Part shown: in pieces, positions 33,521 through 45,046 of the stretch | Numbering within the stretch: position 1 is the first letter of the stretch | Layout of the letters: every line of letters begins with the position of its first letter | Source: Desmodus rotundus | Taxonomy: Eukaryota > Chordata > Mammalia > Chiroptera > Phyllostomidae | Assembly: GCF_022682495.2 (NCBI RefSeq) | Contig: NC_071394.1 | Location: 23,842,470-23,906,469 of the forward strand | Reading direction: 5' to 3' | Length of the DNA stretch: 64,000 bases | Position numbers and translations under genes: made by a program | Notes under the pieces: model-generated | Databases searched by the model: none | What the model was told of the DNA's origin: nothing | The model's input: the letters and a program-made list of their open reading frames with translations, nothing else

Positions 33521-34490
33521 TGGGTCATGGTAATAACTTTAGAATTCACCCTCACTGCACCGTGTAGTTATTGTTGGGTTTATATTGGTGAGTAGTGCCA
33601 TACTATCTGCATTCTCTTATGGCCATGCTAGCTGCTGTATGAAGGATGGTTTTTGGGAGAAGCAAAAATGGGTACTGAGAGGCCAGTTAGGAGGCTAATG
33701 CAGAAGTTCAGATAAAATTAGGGGGTAGCAATAGAAATTTAAAAAATAACAGAATGAATGTGACATGTATTAGGTTGGTCAAATTTGTTCTAACTAGGTA
33801 ATTCTTGAATGAGGGAGATGTTAAGGGTCACTCCCTGGATTTTAGCCTGAGCAACTGAGACAGAGAACGCTGATGAGGAGCAGTGCTAAAAACAATGAGT
33901 TTAACTTTAAAAATGTTCAGTTTTAGATGCTTGTGAGACATCCAAGAGGAAGAAAAAAATAATTGGTCAGGAAAAATTCTGAAGACAGGAGAGAAATACA
34001 ACTTTATGAGTATAAATGTGGAACTCATCAAATAATATTTAAAGACATGAGAAATCGTTAGCTTCTGCTGAGGACAAAAGGTCCAGGGACATCTCCGTGA
34101 AATTCGGGTAAAGAATGAGGACCCATGGAGGAGGAGAAAGAAAGAAAAAACAAGAGAGTGGGGCAATTCAGAAGCCAAGGGAAGACTATTTCAAAAGGAG
34201 CAGTGGCCAGTCCTATCGGCTGGTGGTAAGAAGCAAAGTAGGGATAGCAGATGACAGGTGTGTCACCAAATGCCCCTTCCAGGATGGAACCAGCCTCTGG
34301 CAACAAACAGCTCTCAGCTGACTCCTCTCTGGGAATGGCCCTCAAATAAAGAGAAGCACTTTGTTAAGGTCATACCCTCTTTCAGGGGAGGGGTCTCTGA
34401 AGACTGGTGAACAAGGGGGAAATAAAAGTCCCACTCTCACCCCAGTTCAGGACCACTCTGCATGGCATCTGAGCTCCAGAGCTCCATTCC
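33521..34490. repeat. Old repeat-derived DNA, family unassigned
   Basis: 'gttaagggtcactccctgga', 'agcctgagcaactgagacag', 'gatgcttgtgagacatccaa' and 'cagaagccaagggaagacta' follow a long, common mammalian repeat pattern that I cannot name. Overlapping minus-strand frames of 116 (33828-34178) and 95 codons (34058-34345) run antisense to it and look spurious. Confidence 0.35.
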
Positions 34491-34499
34491 CCCATTTTT

Positions 34500-35692
34500 A
34501 GTTTTTATTTTTATTTAAAAATGTTTTTAATTAGAGTTTACGTTCAATATTATTTTGTATTATTTTCAGGTGTATAGCATAGTGGTTAGATAATCACATG
34601 CTTTACCAAGTGTTCCCCTGATACTTCCAGTACCCACCTGCCACTATACATAGTTATTACAACATTACCGACTATATTTCCTATGCTGTATTTTGTAATT
34701 ACCAATCTGTACCTCTCAATCATTTCACCTGTTTCGCCCCATCCCCTAACCCTCCTCCCCTCTGGCAGCCGTCAGTTTGTTCACTGTATTTATGAGTCTG
34801 TTTCTGTTTTGTTTGTTGGTTTATACTGTTCTTTAAATACCACATATAAATGATATTATATGGTATTCCTTTTTCTCTGACTGAATTACTTCACCTAACA
34901 TGATACCCTCTAGGTCCATCCATGTTGCTGCAAATGGTAAGGTTTTGTTCTTTCTAAGGGTCAATTAATATGTCATTATGTAGATATACTATAGCTTTTT
35001 TATCCACTTGTCTATTGATAGGCACATGGGTTGCTTCAATAGCTTGGTTATTGTAAATAATGCAGCAATGAATATAGGGGTGCAAACAGTCTTTTGAATT
35101 AGTGTTCTGGGTTCCTTCAGTTACATACCTAGAAGGGGAATCTCTAGGCCATAAGGCAGTTCCATTTTTAATTTTTTGAGGAACCTCCATACTGTTTCCC
35201 ACAGTGGCTACACGAATCTGCATTCCCACAAACAGTGCACGAGAGTCCCTTTTTCTCCACATCCTCACCAGCACTTGTTTGTTGATTTATTGACGATAGC
35301 CATTCTGACAGGTGTGAGATGATATCTCATGGTGGCTTTAATGTACATCTCTCTGATGGTTAGTGACGGTGAGAATCTTTTCATATGTCTATGGGCCATC
35401 TGTATGCCCTCTTTGGAGAAGTGTCTACTTAGGCCCCTTGCCCATTTTTTAATTGGATTGCTGTTGGGGTTTTTTTTTTTTTTTTTGGTGTTGAGTTTTA
35501 AGAGCTCTTTATAAATTTTAGATATTAAGCCTTTATCAGATGTATCATTGGCAAATATGTTCTCCAATTCAATGGGTTGTCTTTCATTTCGTTGATGGTT
35601 TCCTTTGCTGTGCAAAAAAATTTTAAGGTACTACCATTTGTTCATCTTTCCTTTTGTTTCCCTTGCCCAAGGAGATGCATCAGAAATCCAAA
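34500..35692 (-). mobile_element. L1 LINE, 3' part, antisense (about 1.2 kb)
   Basis: Plus-strand sequence reads as the complement of an L1: T-rich 3' tail at 34500-34530, 3' UTR, then ORF2. On the minus strand two broken frames show the ORF2 C-terminal region: 35615-35265 (residues including the '[20 protein letters not shown]' stretch and the [10 protein letters not shown] motif) and 35274-34954 (with 'NTNSKDCLHPYIHCCIIYNN'). The frames are shifted relative to each other. The reverse transcriptase core is missing: the element is truncated near 35692, where a T-run begins. Confidence 0.85.
35470..35487. repeat. Poly-T run inside the L1
   Basis: A run of about 18 T interrupts the ORF2-derived sequence, which in the coding sense is an added A-run (the KKKKK stretch of the minus-strand frame). 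Probably slippage. Confidence 0.7.
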
Positions 35693-35694
35693 GC

Positions 35695-35714
35695 TTTTTT
35701 TTTTTTTTTTTTTC
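35695..35714. repeat. Poly-T run at the truncated end of the L1
   Basis: About 19 T. It may be the 3' tail of another antisense retro-insertion lying to its right (35715 onward), whose body I cannot identify. Confidence 0.5.
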
Positions 35715-36574
35715 TTGGATTGGTTGCAGCCTTTGTTACCACCGTACTACAGCCGGCTTTTCCATCTGCCCAAGCTTGCTGCCTTCACTCTTGTACTGTT
35801 GTTGATCCTGGGAGTGTTTCCTACTAATCTTCCACACAAATATTTACCTTAGAGTCTGTTTCTCAGGGAACTGACCTTCCACAGTAGGATATATACTTCA
35901 AAAACCTGTCCGTTGGACTTATCAACATGGCAGACATTGATAATCTTAGCAAGAGCAATATTTTTTGGAAATACAACCAAAATGATGCTACAGTTGCATT
36001 ATATTTCATGGTAGGAGTGGAATACAATTTTTAATTGATGGTTCTTTAGGTTCTTTTTATTTTTATAATTGTAAACCATGTTGTAATGCATATCCTTGTA
36101 CAAAATTTTTATTAGGATAACATTTCAAATCTTGAAGAACTCACCTTGCCCCAAGCAGTACTGTAATCTGTATACAATGTGTCCCCAACCAGACACTTTT
36201 TAGCCAAAACATGAGGAAAATCACTGTCTTAATACAGATCTCTCAGGTGCTTCTATTAATCCTGTTCTTGAGTACTAAAGTCTACTTTAAATCCCCCAAA
36301 CAGATTAACTGAGAACAGAATGTTTTCTTTACCTTCTCAGGAAAAGCAAGCACCTTTATTTTTGGATGATTTACCTTTTATACTACCAAAAACTTTAAAA
36401 CAATATATTCCCCGTATAACAACCATACTGAGGGTAGAAGTGCTCAGATAGTTTTTCTAAAAGATACAAATACAGTTGCTATGGGTTTTTTAATGTATTT
36501 GTCATAGTTTTCTTTCCACTTATTGAGCATACAGAACCTTATTATGAATCCATCCCAGTGGTTCTGCTTCTCAG
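35715..36574. other. Non-coding DNA
   Basis: 'ttagagtctgtttctcaggg' then 'aactgacct' at 35850 resembles an LTR or L1 end, too short to assign. The rest is unrecognised AT-rich DNA. Confidence 0.4.
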
Positions 36575-36605
36575 AGAAAAAAAAAGAGAGAGAGAGAGAA
36601 AGAGA
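36575..36605. repeat. A-run and (GA)n microsatellite
   Basis: Nine A then seven to eight GA units, ending GAAAGAGA. Confidence 0.85.
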
Positions 36606-36611
36606 ATGATC

Positions 36612-36692
36612 ACAACTAATGCCTAACATGTACCAGGTGTTGTGTGAACCACTCTGCATATATTGTATTACTAATACTCACAAATATTCTAC
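36612..36692 (-). repeat. MIR SINE, antisense, left part
   Basis: 'taatgcctaacatgtaccag', 'tgtgaaccactctgcatata' and 'aatactcacaaatattctac' match the MIR complement up to the 'ctatgaggtag' block, where the match breaks off. The remainder appears at 37093. Confidence 0.65.
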
Positions 36693-36694
36693 GT

Positions 36695-37090
36695 GATATG
36701 TGTAGGGTACATGGGTTCATTGTTTGTCTGGCTGCCCACTATCTGTGCATGAGAGTATTGCATCAGTGGAAAAAGTCAGACACTCTCCCTAACACATCCA
36801 GGCATGGTCCCATGACCTAGGCTCAGCTAACTCCATGCTCCTGCTTGGACTGCAGATTTGGAGGGTGTGACCAATGAAGCCAACATACCTTAGAGCTCAC
36901 CCAAGGCTGGAAGGGGCACCTTAGTTGGACCATTCCCATGTGGTTGTGTTTCCCCTCCTGTATAACACAGCTCCAGCCTGATTTCTGAGCTCAGCTTTTC
37001 AGACTTCTAATGAATCCTGTGAACTCTCCTTCCAGTATACACTCGGGGATTTTTTTTTGCCTAAGTTTGCAACAAAAAACCTGGCTAGTG
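36695..37090. mobile_element. LTR-like insert that splits a MIR
   Basis: About 395 bp between the two MIR halves. 'ttgtttgtctggctgcccac' near the left end and 'ccagtatacactcggggatt' then a T-run and 'gcctaagtttgcaac' near the right end have the feel of a mammalian LTR with its polyadenylation region, but I cannot name it or define terminal TG/CA or a target duplication with confidence. Confidence 0.45.
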
Positions 37091-37092
37091 AG

Positions 37093-37176
37093 CAGATACA
37101 ATTATTACCTATATTTTATAGATGAAGTAGTAAATTAAAGGTCAAAGAAGTAAAGTGACATGCAGGTCTGTTCAGA
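37093..37176 (-). repeat. MIR SINE, antisense, right part
   Basis: 'gatacaattattacctatat', 'tttatagatgaagtagtaaa' and 'ggtcaaagaagtaaagtgac' continue the MIR complement exactly where 36692 stops. Confidence 0.65.
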
Positions 37177-38025
37177 TTCAAAGTGATAGCCTATGATTTC
37201 TCCTTTATTTTCTCATTTATTGTGTTTGAGTCTTCGTCACTATATTTTTTTGGCTTCATATTTAAAAGCAAAATGTCAATACATGAAGCTATACCTATAA
37301 AAATATACATAACAGACCCTTCCCTTGTAAATATTTGGAAACTGGTATTTACTAACATTAAATAATCATGTGCTCAATACTTTTATTATCTGGTTTATAT
37401 TTGTTAAATAACAATTAGTTTATATCTTAGTGAATGCACATAGAAATTTGAATTTTATAGTACATAAAATAAAACCAATCTGGCAAATACGTCTATGCCA
37501 AATTAGTCCCTAATTGTTAACACAGCTTTTCAAGAACCATGGCTAGCTTCTGCTGCGTCTGGCAGGGTGAGTGCACATGTGGCCAGGAGAGGCCTCTGCC
37601 CCGTCTCTTTCTTGGGGACATTTGCAGCCCATTTAGAAAAACAGTGACTTGGGGGACAAGTGGTGTATTCATCTCTAATCCTTGTATAAGGTCATGGCTT
37701 TGGAAGGAAAAGAAGAGTTTCAGCTGGACATTGGATGGTGCTGAAGTTCAGAATTTGTTCTCAGACCATGGTTTGTAGTGTGAGAACAATGAGTTCCAAG
37801 CAAAGGATTCAGTGTCCTGTCCTTCTTCAGAAGACAGAAAAAGATAACTCTGACAGCAGGCTGGCTGAGCTCACCAAGATGGCTCTCATAAGAAAGGGGG
37901 AAGGAGAAAAACTCACTGATTACACTCTAAAGCTTCTATTATGCAGGTCAAAAATCTGTTAAAGGAAATGCAATAATATTAGAAAGACTACAAATCCATT
38001 TTCAAGTGAATAATGCAGAGAAGTA
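37177..38025. other. Non-coding DNA with a chance exon-like stretch at 37539
   Basis: An ATG in good Kozak context (ACCATGG at 37537) opens a 79-codon frame, and a strong splice-donor-like GGTGAGTG sits 31 bases in. No family resemblance, and no acceptor or downstream exon that I can connect. Frames at 37735-37962 (75 codons) are likewise unremarkable. Confidence 0.35.
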
Positions 38026-38029
38026 GATT

Positions 38030-38335
38030 TGGAGCAATCTTTAAATCTCATATATCTATATTAAATTTACAAAGAATGAACTAAGCCATACCAAGTCTTA
38101 ATAAATTCAAAAGGACTGAAATCCTTTTAATTTTAACAAGGTATGTTCTCTGACCATGGTGGAGTTAAATCCGAAATCAACAACAGAAGGAAATTTGGAA
38201 ATCCACAAATATTTGGACGTTAAACAACAGATTTTTAAATAACCCATAGGTCAAAGAAGAAATTACAAGGGAAATTAGGAAGCATTTTGATCTGCATGAA
38301 AACAAATTTACAGAGAATGAATAATACAGTAATAA
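38030..38335 (+). mobile_element. L1 LINE ORF2 fragment, sense
   Basis: 'gttctctgaccatggtggag', 'ttaaatccgaaatcaacaac', 'atatttggacgttaaacaac', 'taacccataggtcaaagaag' and 'aaattacaagggaaattagg' are the ORF2 region between endonuclease and reverse transcriptase. Reading frame broken; both ends truncated. Confidence 0.8.
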
Positions 38336-38349
38336 AATAACATCACAGA

Positions 38350-38545
38350 CAATAGCCGTTTCGAGTGTTTGCTATACATCTGGTGTTTGCACACATTTTC
38401 TCCTTTAATTCTCCCCACAGACCAGCGAGGTAGGTATTATCATTGTCCCTCTTCAGGTGATGTGAACAATGAAACTTAGGCAGGTCGCACGTTAAGGAAG
38501 TGGTGGAGTGAGTCTTCTGCTCAGCTCTGCACCCAAACCTTGTTT
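38350..38545 (-). repeat. MIR SINE, antisense
   Basis: 'tgctatacatctggtgtttg', 'cacagaccagcgaggtaggt' and 'attatcattgtccctcttca' are the MIR complement, followed by a worn match through 'aatgaaacttaggcaggtcg'. Confidence 0.7.
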
Positions 38546-38979
38546 CCAATGACTGAGCTGTGCTGCCAACACAAGATTACTGTGAACTATGATAATTGCC
38601 TTAATTTTGCCTAAAACCTGGTAATTAATTGAAAAATATGCAAAATAAGGAGTGGCATTTTGATGCAAAAAGGGCCCTTGATTTGTAAAGCATATTCCTG
38701 ACCACGAGGCTATGCTGAATAGCATTTTGGTGAGAATATGGAAAAAGAGTTGGACGGCAGTTTATGGAAATGTATTACCCCCTTCCCAGTTAGGGGAAAG
38801 ATAGGTAATTTGCTAAGATTCATTTCAAAACCCTCACAAAGGTAAGATATGAAGTCATTTATAGGACAACCACTGCTTTTGAAACATGAAGATGAATAGG
38901 ATGGAATCCACGCCCTTCAGGTGCTGACCATCTGCTAGAATCAGATGATGCGGGTGAAACACAAAGAGTTAAATAGGGT
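38546..38979. other. Non-coding DNA, nothing recognised
   Basis: AT-rich; no frame over 80 codons. Confidence 0.5.
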
Positions 38980-39190
38980 TGCCCAGGAAACAGACCTTGG
39001 GACATATTAGAGTGCAGCAGCTTTATTGGGGAGTGCTCGCAGGGACACCTGGGAGAGAATGGAGGCAGCAGCGCTGGCTGAGGTCAGGTTGGTACCGTAT
39101 TTACACCTCTTCCGAAGGTGAGGACCGTGAAACGCAGGAGGCCACACACTGTGGTGAAGTGAGGCTTCAGCGTGGGTCTGGCTGACACCC
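38980..39190. repeat. LTR-like old repeat, unassigned
   Basis: 'ttgcccaggaaacagacctt', 'gcagctttattggggagtgc' and 'tcgcagggacacctgggaga' resemble an LTR read antisense and share the layout of the stretch at 20150-20545. Confidence 0.35.
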
Positions 39191-39825
39191 AAATCCTGTT
39201 TTCAATCACTACACAGAAAACGTATATCCTCTGTATAATGCACACAGTGGCTGGGCATTTTTACCTTCTGTAACCTTTCACTCTATTTCACTAAATGTTA
39301 GAATGTTCTTTCTGTGTAAAACCTGAGTCTGCATCTCCTTAGCTTTAAGCCACTGGTCTTTGTTCTACCTCCAGAAGTTCTGTAAAATTTAAAGCCTCCT
39401 TCTCCTACCGTGTCACAGAGATTCAATGCTTTGCAGCTATTCTTCAGGTCTTTCCTAGATCTCATCTGGCTAAACATTGCCACGTTCTTCTGCCTCTCCA
39501 CATATCAAATGCTTTCTAGACAGGTCATCTTTCTGGTTCTCTTGCTGGCTGAGACATAAATGGGTGATACCCAGCTACATGTATTAAGGTGGTTCAAGCA
39601 TGAAGGGGCTTCCCTGAAACAAGACCTGCCCACCGAGGGGCTGCAGGCCCTGTAGACCACCCACGGGAGGAAGTGTAGTCTGGAAGACACAGCACTATCC
39701 AGATGCAGAGTGAGGTTTTAAACATCCACTTAAGCAGATAGTTGGCTTAGTATAGGGAGGTGGGGTAGGTGTAAAGTAACAGGAGTGTCCTGACTGACTA
39801 GGATAAGAAGGAAGCTTTAAATTCT
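39191..39825. other. Non-coding DNA, nothing recognised
   Basis: Frames of 60-67 codons only, no resemblance. Confidence 0.5.
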
Positions 39826-40420
39826 ATAAACCTCGGTGTCCATCGATAGACAAATAAAGAAGATGTAATACATACACACACATATGTATACATACATTAA
39901 AATGTGTATACAATAAAATATTACTCTGTAATGAAAATATGATATATTGCCATTTGTGACAACACGAATGGACCCAGATAGTGTTATGCTAAGTGAAAAA
40001 AGCCAGACAGAGAAAGACAAATAGTGTATGATTTCACTTATATGTGAAATCTAATAAAACAAAACAAATGAACAAACAAAACAAAACAGAAATAGACTCA
40101 TAGACACAGAGAACAAACTGATGGTTGCCAGAGGGGACAAGGGTGGGGATGGGCGACAAACGTGAAGGGAAGTAATAGGCACAAACTTTCAGTTATAAAA
40201 TAAATAGGTCACAGGGATGTAATGTACAGCACAGGGAAGATAGTTAATATTATTGTAATAATTCTGTAAGGTAACAGATGGGTACTAGATATATTGTGGC
40301 AATTCCATCATGACATATATAAATGTTGAATCAACATGTTGTGCACCTGAAACTAATATAATATTGTATGCAGATTATACTTTAATAAAAAAGTGAATAA
40401 AAACAAGTAAAAGATGTATA
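39826..40420 (+). mobile_element. L1 LINE 3' end, sense
   Basis: Ordered L1 blocks: 'cggtgtccatcgatagacaa', 'aatattactctgtaatgaaa', 'gacaacacgaatggaccca', 'gtgttatgctaagtgaaaaa', 'gatggttgccagaggggaca', 'gggatgtaatgtacagcaca', 'acatgttgtgcacctgaaac' and an A-rich end. Covers the ORF2 C-terminus and 3' UTR; stops throughout. A short CA/TA repeat lies inside at 39867-39900. Confidence 0.9.
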
Positions 40421-41185
40421 GACCTTTATAAATTTCAGGAAAAAAAAATATCAACACAAAGGATCATCTAGGCAATTGGACATTGTTTCTACGTGATAAA
40501 GGTCAGAAAACCAGTGAAGATAAAGTTGACTTGTGAGTGCTAAGTAATCAGTATTTTATTTACTAATTCAAGAATTTATAAAATGGCTATCATTGAAAAA
40601 TTGCATGTAGTAATGCAACACATTTTTTAAATGCCATATTAGGTCAGAATAGTATCCATCCAATATAGTTTTCTATCTTTGGAACTGCCCCTTGGAAAAT
40701 GTATTCTTAAAGATGAAGGTTTTATGAAGTTCAGTTTCAATAGCACCGATAAAAGAAATAAATTTATTATGAAAAAGATAGAGTATGAAAGGCAAAGAAT
40801 CTGATGATGGCCCTAAAAATGCATACTTCCACTGGATTTTTCTCCTATTTCCATTACAATTGGAGATTGAATATATGAAAAACTAAATGTAAAATTCCCC
40901 CAATTTTGTGTGATTTTCAACCCCCTCTGCCAAATTAATCATCTCTAGTTATAACTTCTCCTTAATTCCAGACTTGTATATCAGGCAAGCTATTGGATAT
41001 TTTTTTACTTGATTTTTCCATAAACACCTGAACTCACAGAATTCAATGACAATAAACACATTGTCTTCATGTCCAAACCAGACCTTCCTCAGGTTCCCCA
41101 TCTCTACAAATGGTACCACTGTCCACCACAGCCAAATATTTTCTCTATTTCTCACATTCTCAACAACACTTGCAGATTTGCCATA
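40421..41185. other. Non-coding DNA
   Basis: 'ttaggtcagaatagtatcca' then 'tccaatatag' at 40640 may belong to an old repeat I cannot name. No gene. Confidence 0.4.
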
Positions 41186-41189
41186 ATTA

Positions 41190-41680
41190 TTATCTCTTAC
41201 TGAGCCCTATTTCCTTGAGTCCCACTGCTCCAACTTTAATTCAAGCCGTTATTTTCCACATCAATCTTAGATCCATAATTGCTAGCATTTTTAACTGCTC
41301 TTTCTTCTTCATTTCTGGTCCTTCCCCAGTGTTTGCCTCGCCAGAGTGAGGTTTAGGCTACTAGTATGACCTACATACAACTTGTTCAATGGCCTTCACT
41401 GCCCAGGAAATGCAGTTCACACTCTCAGGATATTATGCAGAATTTAGTTATCCTGTCCCTCCCCTCTGAGCCCTCCCAGCTGTATCTGCTCCTCCCTCCC
41501 ACCTCCCACCACGGTCCACTCTGCAGCTATTCCAGAACATAAATGTTCCAAAAAAAGTATCTTGCCTCAAATGTCTGTCCCTTTGAGTGGAACATACTTC
41601 ATCCCTTTTTTTTAACCTGGATAGTTGAGGTTTGTCCTTTAAGACTGACTCAGCTTAAATGCCGACCAGCCAAGACTAAA
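41190..41680 (+). repeat. L2 LINE internal and 3' region, sense
   Basis: 'ccttgagtcccactgctcca', 'caagccgttattttccacat', 'tgttcaatggccttcactgc', 'ccctcccctctgagccctcc' and 'ccaccacggtccactctgca' follow the L2 ORF2 end region in order. Very diverged. Confidence 0.55.
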
Positions 41681-42539
41681 AATGTAGTTTGATGACCAAC
41701 ATTACAGCACAATTACTATTTCTACTTTGGCCTCTTTTAAGGCCCTTCAGTCCCCGCCATCTTCAGGCTAGGCAGCATCATCTCCCAGCAGATTCTCTTC
41801 TCTGTTCTGCAAGAACACCAAGGCAGAGAATTGCTAAGAGATTGTCTCCATACTTGAAATCATGAAGCAGAGAAAATTACACAGAATACCCATCTCAAAA
41901 GAAGTAGCCTTTGTAGCAGCACCAATGCAAAGGAGGAGAGTAGCACAAAGATGGGATTTGGTCAAAGCAATAGTAATTGTACACCTTTGACATGTCGGTA
42001 GGGTTTATAAACCAGGGCCTCTTCCCTTCTCTTGAACCACTGCTAACAAATGTCATGGTGAACTGAAGGGGTAAGATTCCGGCAGCCACGTTTGTAGGGC
42101 TTTACCTCCTCTCTCGGCCACAGTTGATGGCTCCAGAGGTGGGAATTTTACCTAAGTTGAGCCAACTAATATCTCTTCCCTAAGAATTTGGAATTGAGAT
42201 GAGGTGAGACTTTACTTGTAATATATGAACTCAGGAGCTGTGAGACAGCTGTGTTTTCCACCATAGTCCTAAAAGCAAAGGAAATTGGTTTGAGGAAAGG
42301 GGTTATAAAAAAGGAAACACACACCCCCCCACACACACAGAAGAAAAATACTCAGTTTACCAATACCTTCCAGTTTTCATTTTCATTTTTAAGACCAGTA
42401 CAACTTTCATAGCCTTAGGTTCTATACATTTATAATAATACCTCTACATTTTGTTTATTTTTGTTACTTGCAACCAGAACAGCCCAAAAATACAGAAATA
42501 ATTGGTTATAGTCCTAGAACTTATGAGCTGAAACCACAT
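41681..42539. other. Non-coding DNA
   Basis: No gene. A short CA/C-run repeat lies at 42318-42340 (ACACACACCCCCCCACACACAC). Confidence 0.5.
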
Positions 42540-42605
42540 TCATTCCTTTAATAAGTACTCTTTTAGTGTCTTCTGTGTGCCACCACTATGCTGAGCACCA
42601 GCGAT
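42540..42605 (-). repeat. L2 LINE 3' end fragment, antisense
   Basis: 'tcattcctttaataagtact', 'cttctgtgtgccaccactat' and 'gctgagcaccagcgatg' match the complement of the L2 terminus. Confidence 0.5.
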
Positions 42606-42609
42606 GTGC

Positions 42610-42775
42610 GGAAGAGCCCGTCGTTGTCCTTGGGCAAATCTCTAAATCTGAGCCTCGGGGTCCTCTTCTATTCGATAAGGAGACTAGTAACAGCAGAGGT
42701 AACGTCAGACTCAGGCAAGGGTCAAATGAAAGGCCTTTGCAAACTGTCTTGTACCGACAAATACTAGTTTACATC
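42610..42775 (+). repeat. MIR SINE, sense
   Basis: 'tccttgggcaaatctctaaa', 'tctgagcctcggggtcctct' and 'attcgataaggagactagta' are the MIR core in sense ('ttgggcaagttacttaac ... gcctcagtttcctcatctg'). Confidence 0.65.
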
Positions 42776-44581
42776 CATTATGACATAATTTTGGCTTTCT
42801 ATCTTTTTTGTTATTTTTGTAATTTCTAGGCGGATGTTCCCAGTTTGAATTTTATCTCCAAAGCCTGCTCTAACTAATAAGGTGTGTTACTAGTATATCC
42901 CAAGGTCAGTTGGTTACAGATCAGAAAGCTGCGTTACTGTAAATGTGAGGAACTCTTCAGGTGTTGGGGACACGTAAGTGATTGAGGGGAGGCACAGAAG
43001 AGTTACCAAACCCAGCTTCATGCAGTTGCAGATGAACCTTTCTAGAGGCCCCGCTGCTCCCCACATTTCTGTCCAGTTATCATCTTCCCCTTAAAGGACA
43101 ACCAAACCATGTGTCTGAATTTTCTTCTTCATTCCAAACACTTTTATTTCCAGACCAACCTACATATTTATAACATGTGTGTGCATGTGCACACATGTGC
43201 CCACTTACACACACATGGATGTATATACATATATATTTAGTATTAAGTTAGCTAAATTGTCATCATCAATAATGAAGCAGGTGACCCTTCCTTGTTTTCC
43301 AGGTCCCATACCTACTTCAAGTCCAACCTCACCCAGCACTGGGTAAAGAGATTCTCTGAGAGCCACTGTCTTCACCGGCTGTAGAAATCTGACCACTTAC
43401 ACACAAACTTTTCATGGGATTTCCTTTCTTCTCTTTTTACTTTATTGCTTTAGTATACATGGGATGTAGGGTCAACTAATAAATTTTGTAGCACTGTCAT
43501 TCCATCTACATACCACTCCCTTATTCAACTGATAAAAAGAAGCACAGGGTTTTGCATATGGCAAATGGTAGTCTCTATTTAGCAAAGGGATAATTAAGAT
43601 TATAGTACAGTCCTATAAATCTGTTCTGTGATTGGTTAGTGAAAATCTGAAGGTCCAGTTGAGTTTATTTAAGAAGTTCTTAGAGATTCCTAACTCTAAT
43701 AGCATTGGATGTGTCTGAATCTCTGTTATAATGTAACTAAACAGCACTGTTATTATTATTACCAGATACACCCCCATCCTACATGTCAAGTATCCTACTT
43801 TCTTCAAGTATCACCCTATAAATTAATTGAAATCAAAAAGCAAATCAAGCGTTTACTAGGCAACTAAGCGATGTACTTACTAATGGTCTAGTTCTTTTCT
43901 AAGAAGGTTATCAGTCTTCACTTTTCTTTCAAGTCTTATGACTTTTATCTCTGGAATACATTTTAGCCACAGCATTAATGAAAAATATATAGAAGACTCA
44001 TACAGATTTCAGATTACTAATGAACACACATAATTCATCACTAAGTACTAACCTAGCCTATCTTCCTAATGTACAACTTAGTTAAAACAAGAACTAAGAC
44101 TTATATTAACTCCAAAGGATTACCGCATCTCCAAAGTAGGATGGTTGTATACAATTTATTAACAATATGTTTCTGATTCCCAAATGGTATGTTACTTATC
44201 ATAAAACAATGTGTGATCTTCCTGTTGCAGTGCTTAAAGCAATGCACGTTAACAAAAGATGATTTTTTCCCTAGTATGGTTAAACAGTATAAATGTAACA
44301 CTGGAAATTCCCCAGACTGATACAAAGCAAGTATCATACTGGGTAAAGATTCTCCATACAGAACTTTGATGTGCACTGAAAACTTAAGTGCCACAATGTA
44401 ACACTCAAATTTGCTTTCTGGAGAATACATCAGAAGGCATGGAAGACGCAGTGTTAATGAAATGCTCCCTTATTCTGGGTACTCTGAAAGTACACTACCT
44501 CACAGGTTTATACTGCATTAGCAAGACCTTTTAAGGCAAGGAAGGGTTAAATCACCTTCAAATAGTAACAATTCAGCAAAA
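42776..44581. other. Non-coding DNA, partly repeat-poor
   Basis: No gene. A degenerate TG/CA and TA simple repeat lies at 43165-43235. Between 44100 and 44440 a 109-codon minus-strand frame (44101-44430) stands in repeat-free DNA; it shows no domain and is rich in Cys, Ser and Leu. Confidence 0.45.
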
Positions 44582-44591
44582 TTTTACCATT

Positions 44592-45036
44592 GGCCCTGGC
44601 CAGTGTGGCACAGTTACTTGGAGCATCATCCCACACACCTAAAGCAGGGGTGTCAAACTCATTTTCACCGGGGGCCACATAAGCCTCAAGGTTGCCTTCA
44701 AAGGGCTGAATTTAATTTTAGGTATAAATGTAACTACTCTTTAACAGTTGAGCGAGAGCTCAGCACTGCCGCAGGGTAGAAACAAGGTGCCAGGTCAGAT
44801 AAAACAATGTGGAGGGCCAGATTGCGCTCCGGGGCCTTATGTTTGCCACCTGTGACCTAAAGTTTGCAGGTTCGATTTCCGGTCAGGGCACATGCCTAGG
44901 TTGCGTGTTCAATCCCCAGTTGGGGCTCCCAACCAACTGATGTATCTCTCTCACATCAGTGTTTCTCTCTATCTCCTCCTTCTTCTCTCTCTAAAAGCAA
45001 TGGAAAAAAATGCCCTCAGGTGAAGATTTTAAAAAG
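44592..45036 (+). mobile_element. VES-type bat SINE, split by a hAT element
   Basis: Starts GGCCCTGGCCAGTGTGGCAC, with an A-box-like 'tggcacagttacttgg', and after the hAT insert resumes with the B box GGTTCGATTTCC (44869-44880), 'ggtcagggcacatgcctagg', the CT-rich part and an end in 'ccctcaggtgaagatttt'. The 10-bp TTTTACCATT lies directly before it (44582-44591) and after it (45037-45046): a clean target duplication for the SINE. Removing the insert and one duplicate restores a normal SINE of about 227 bp. Confidence 0.95.
44645..44854 (+). mobile_element. Non-autonomous hAT element nested in the SINE
   Basis: 210 bp. The ends CAGGGGTGTCAAAC and GTTTGCCACCTGTG are inverted repeats (11 of 14 bases). 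A perfect 8-bp target duplication, ACCTAAAG, flanks it at 44637-44644 and 44855-44862, which is the hAT hallmark. The interior ('ccgggggccacataagcctc', 'gagggccagattgcgctccg') matches the bat nhAT type as I recall it. No coding capacity, so it was mobilised in trans. Confidence 0.95.
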
Positions 45037-45046
45037 TTTTACCATT

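Noticed and set aside
33769..33795. Possible third mariner terminal repeat (TTAGGTTGGTCAAATTTG)
   Set aside because: Only one end, several mismatches, no partner and no transposon interior; most likely chance within an old repeat.
33828..34345. 116- and 95-codon minus-strand frames
   Set aside because: They overlap out of register, antisense to what looks like old repeat DNA, and resemble no protein.
37539..37778. Kozak-like ATG with a splice-donor-like GGTGAGTG downstream
   Set aside because: One good donor and a good start context are common by chance, and I can connect no acceptor, second exon or known protein.
43165..43235. Possible Z-DNA or regulatory element in the TG/CA and TA tract
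   Set aside because: An ordinary degenerate microsatellite; nothing else supports a function.
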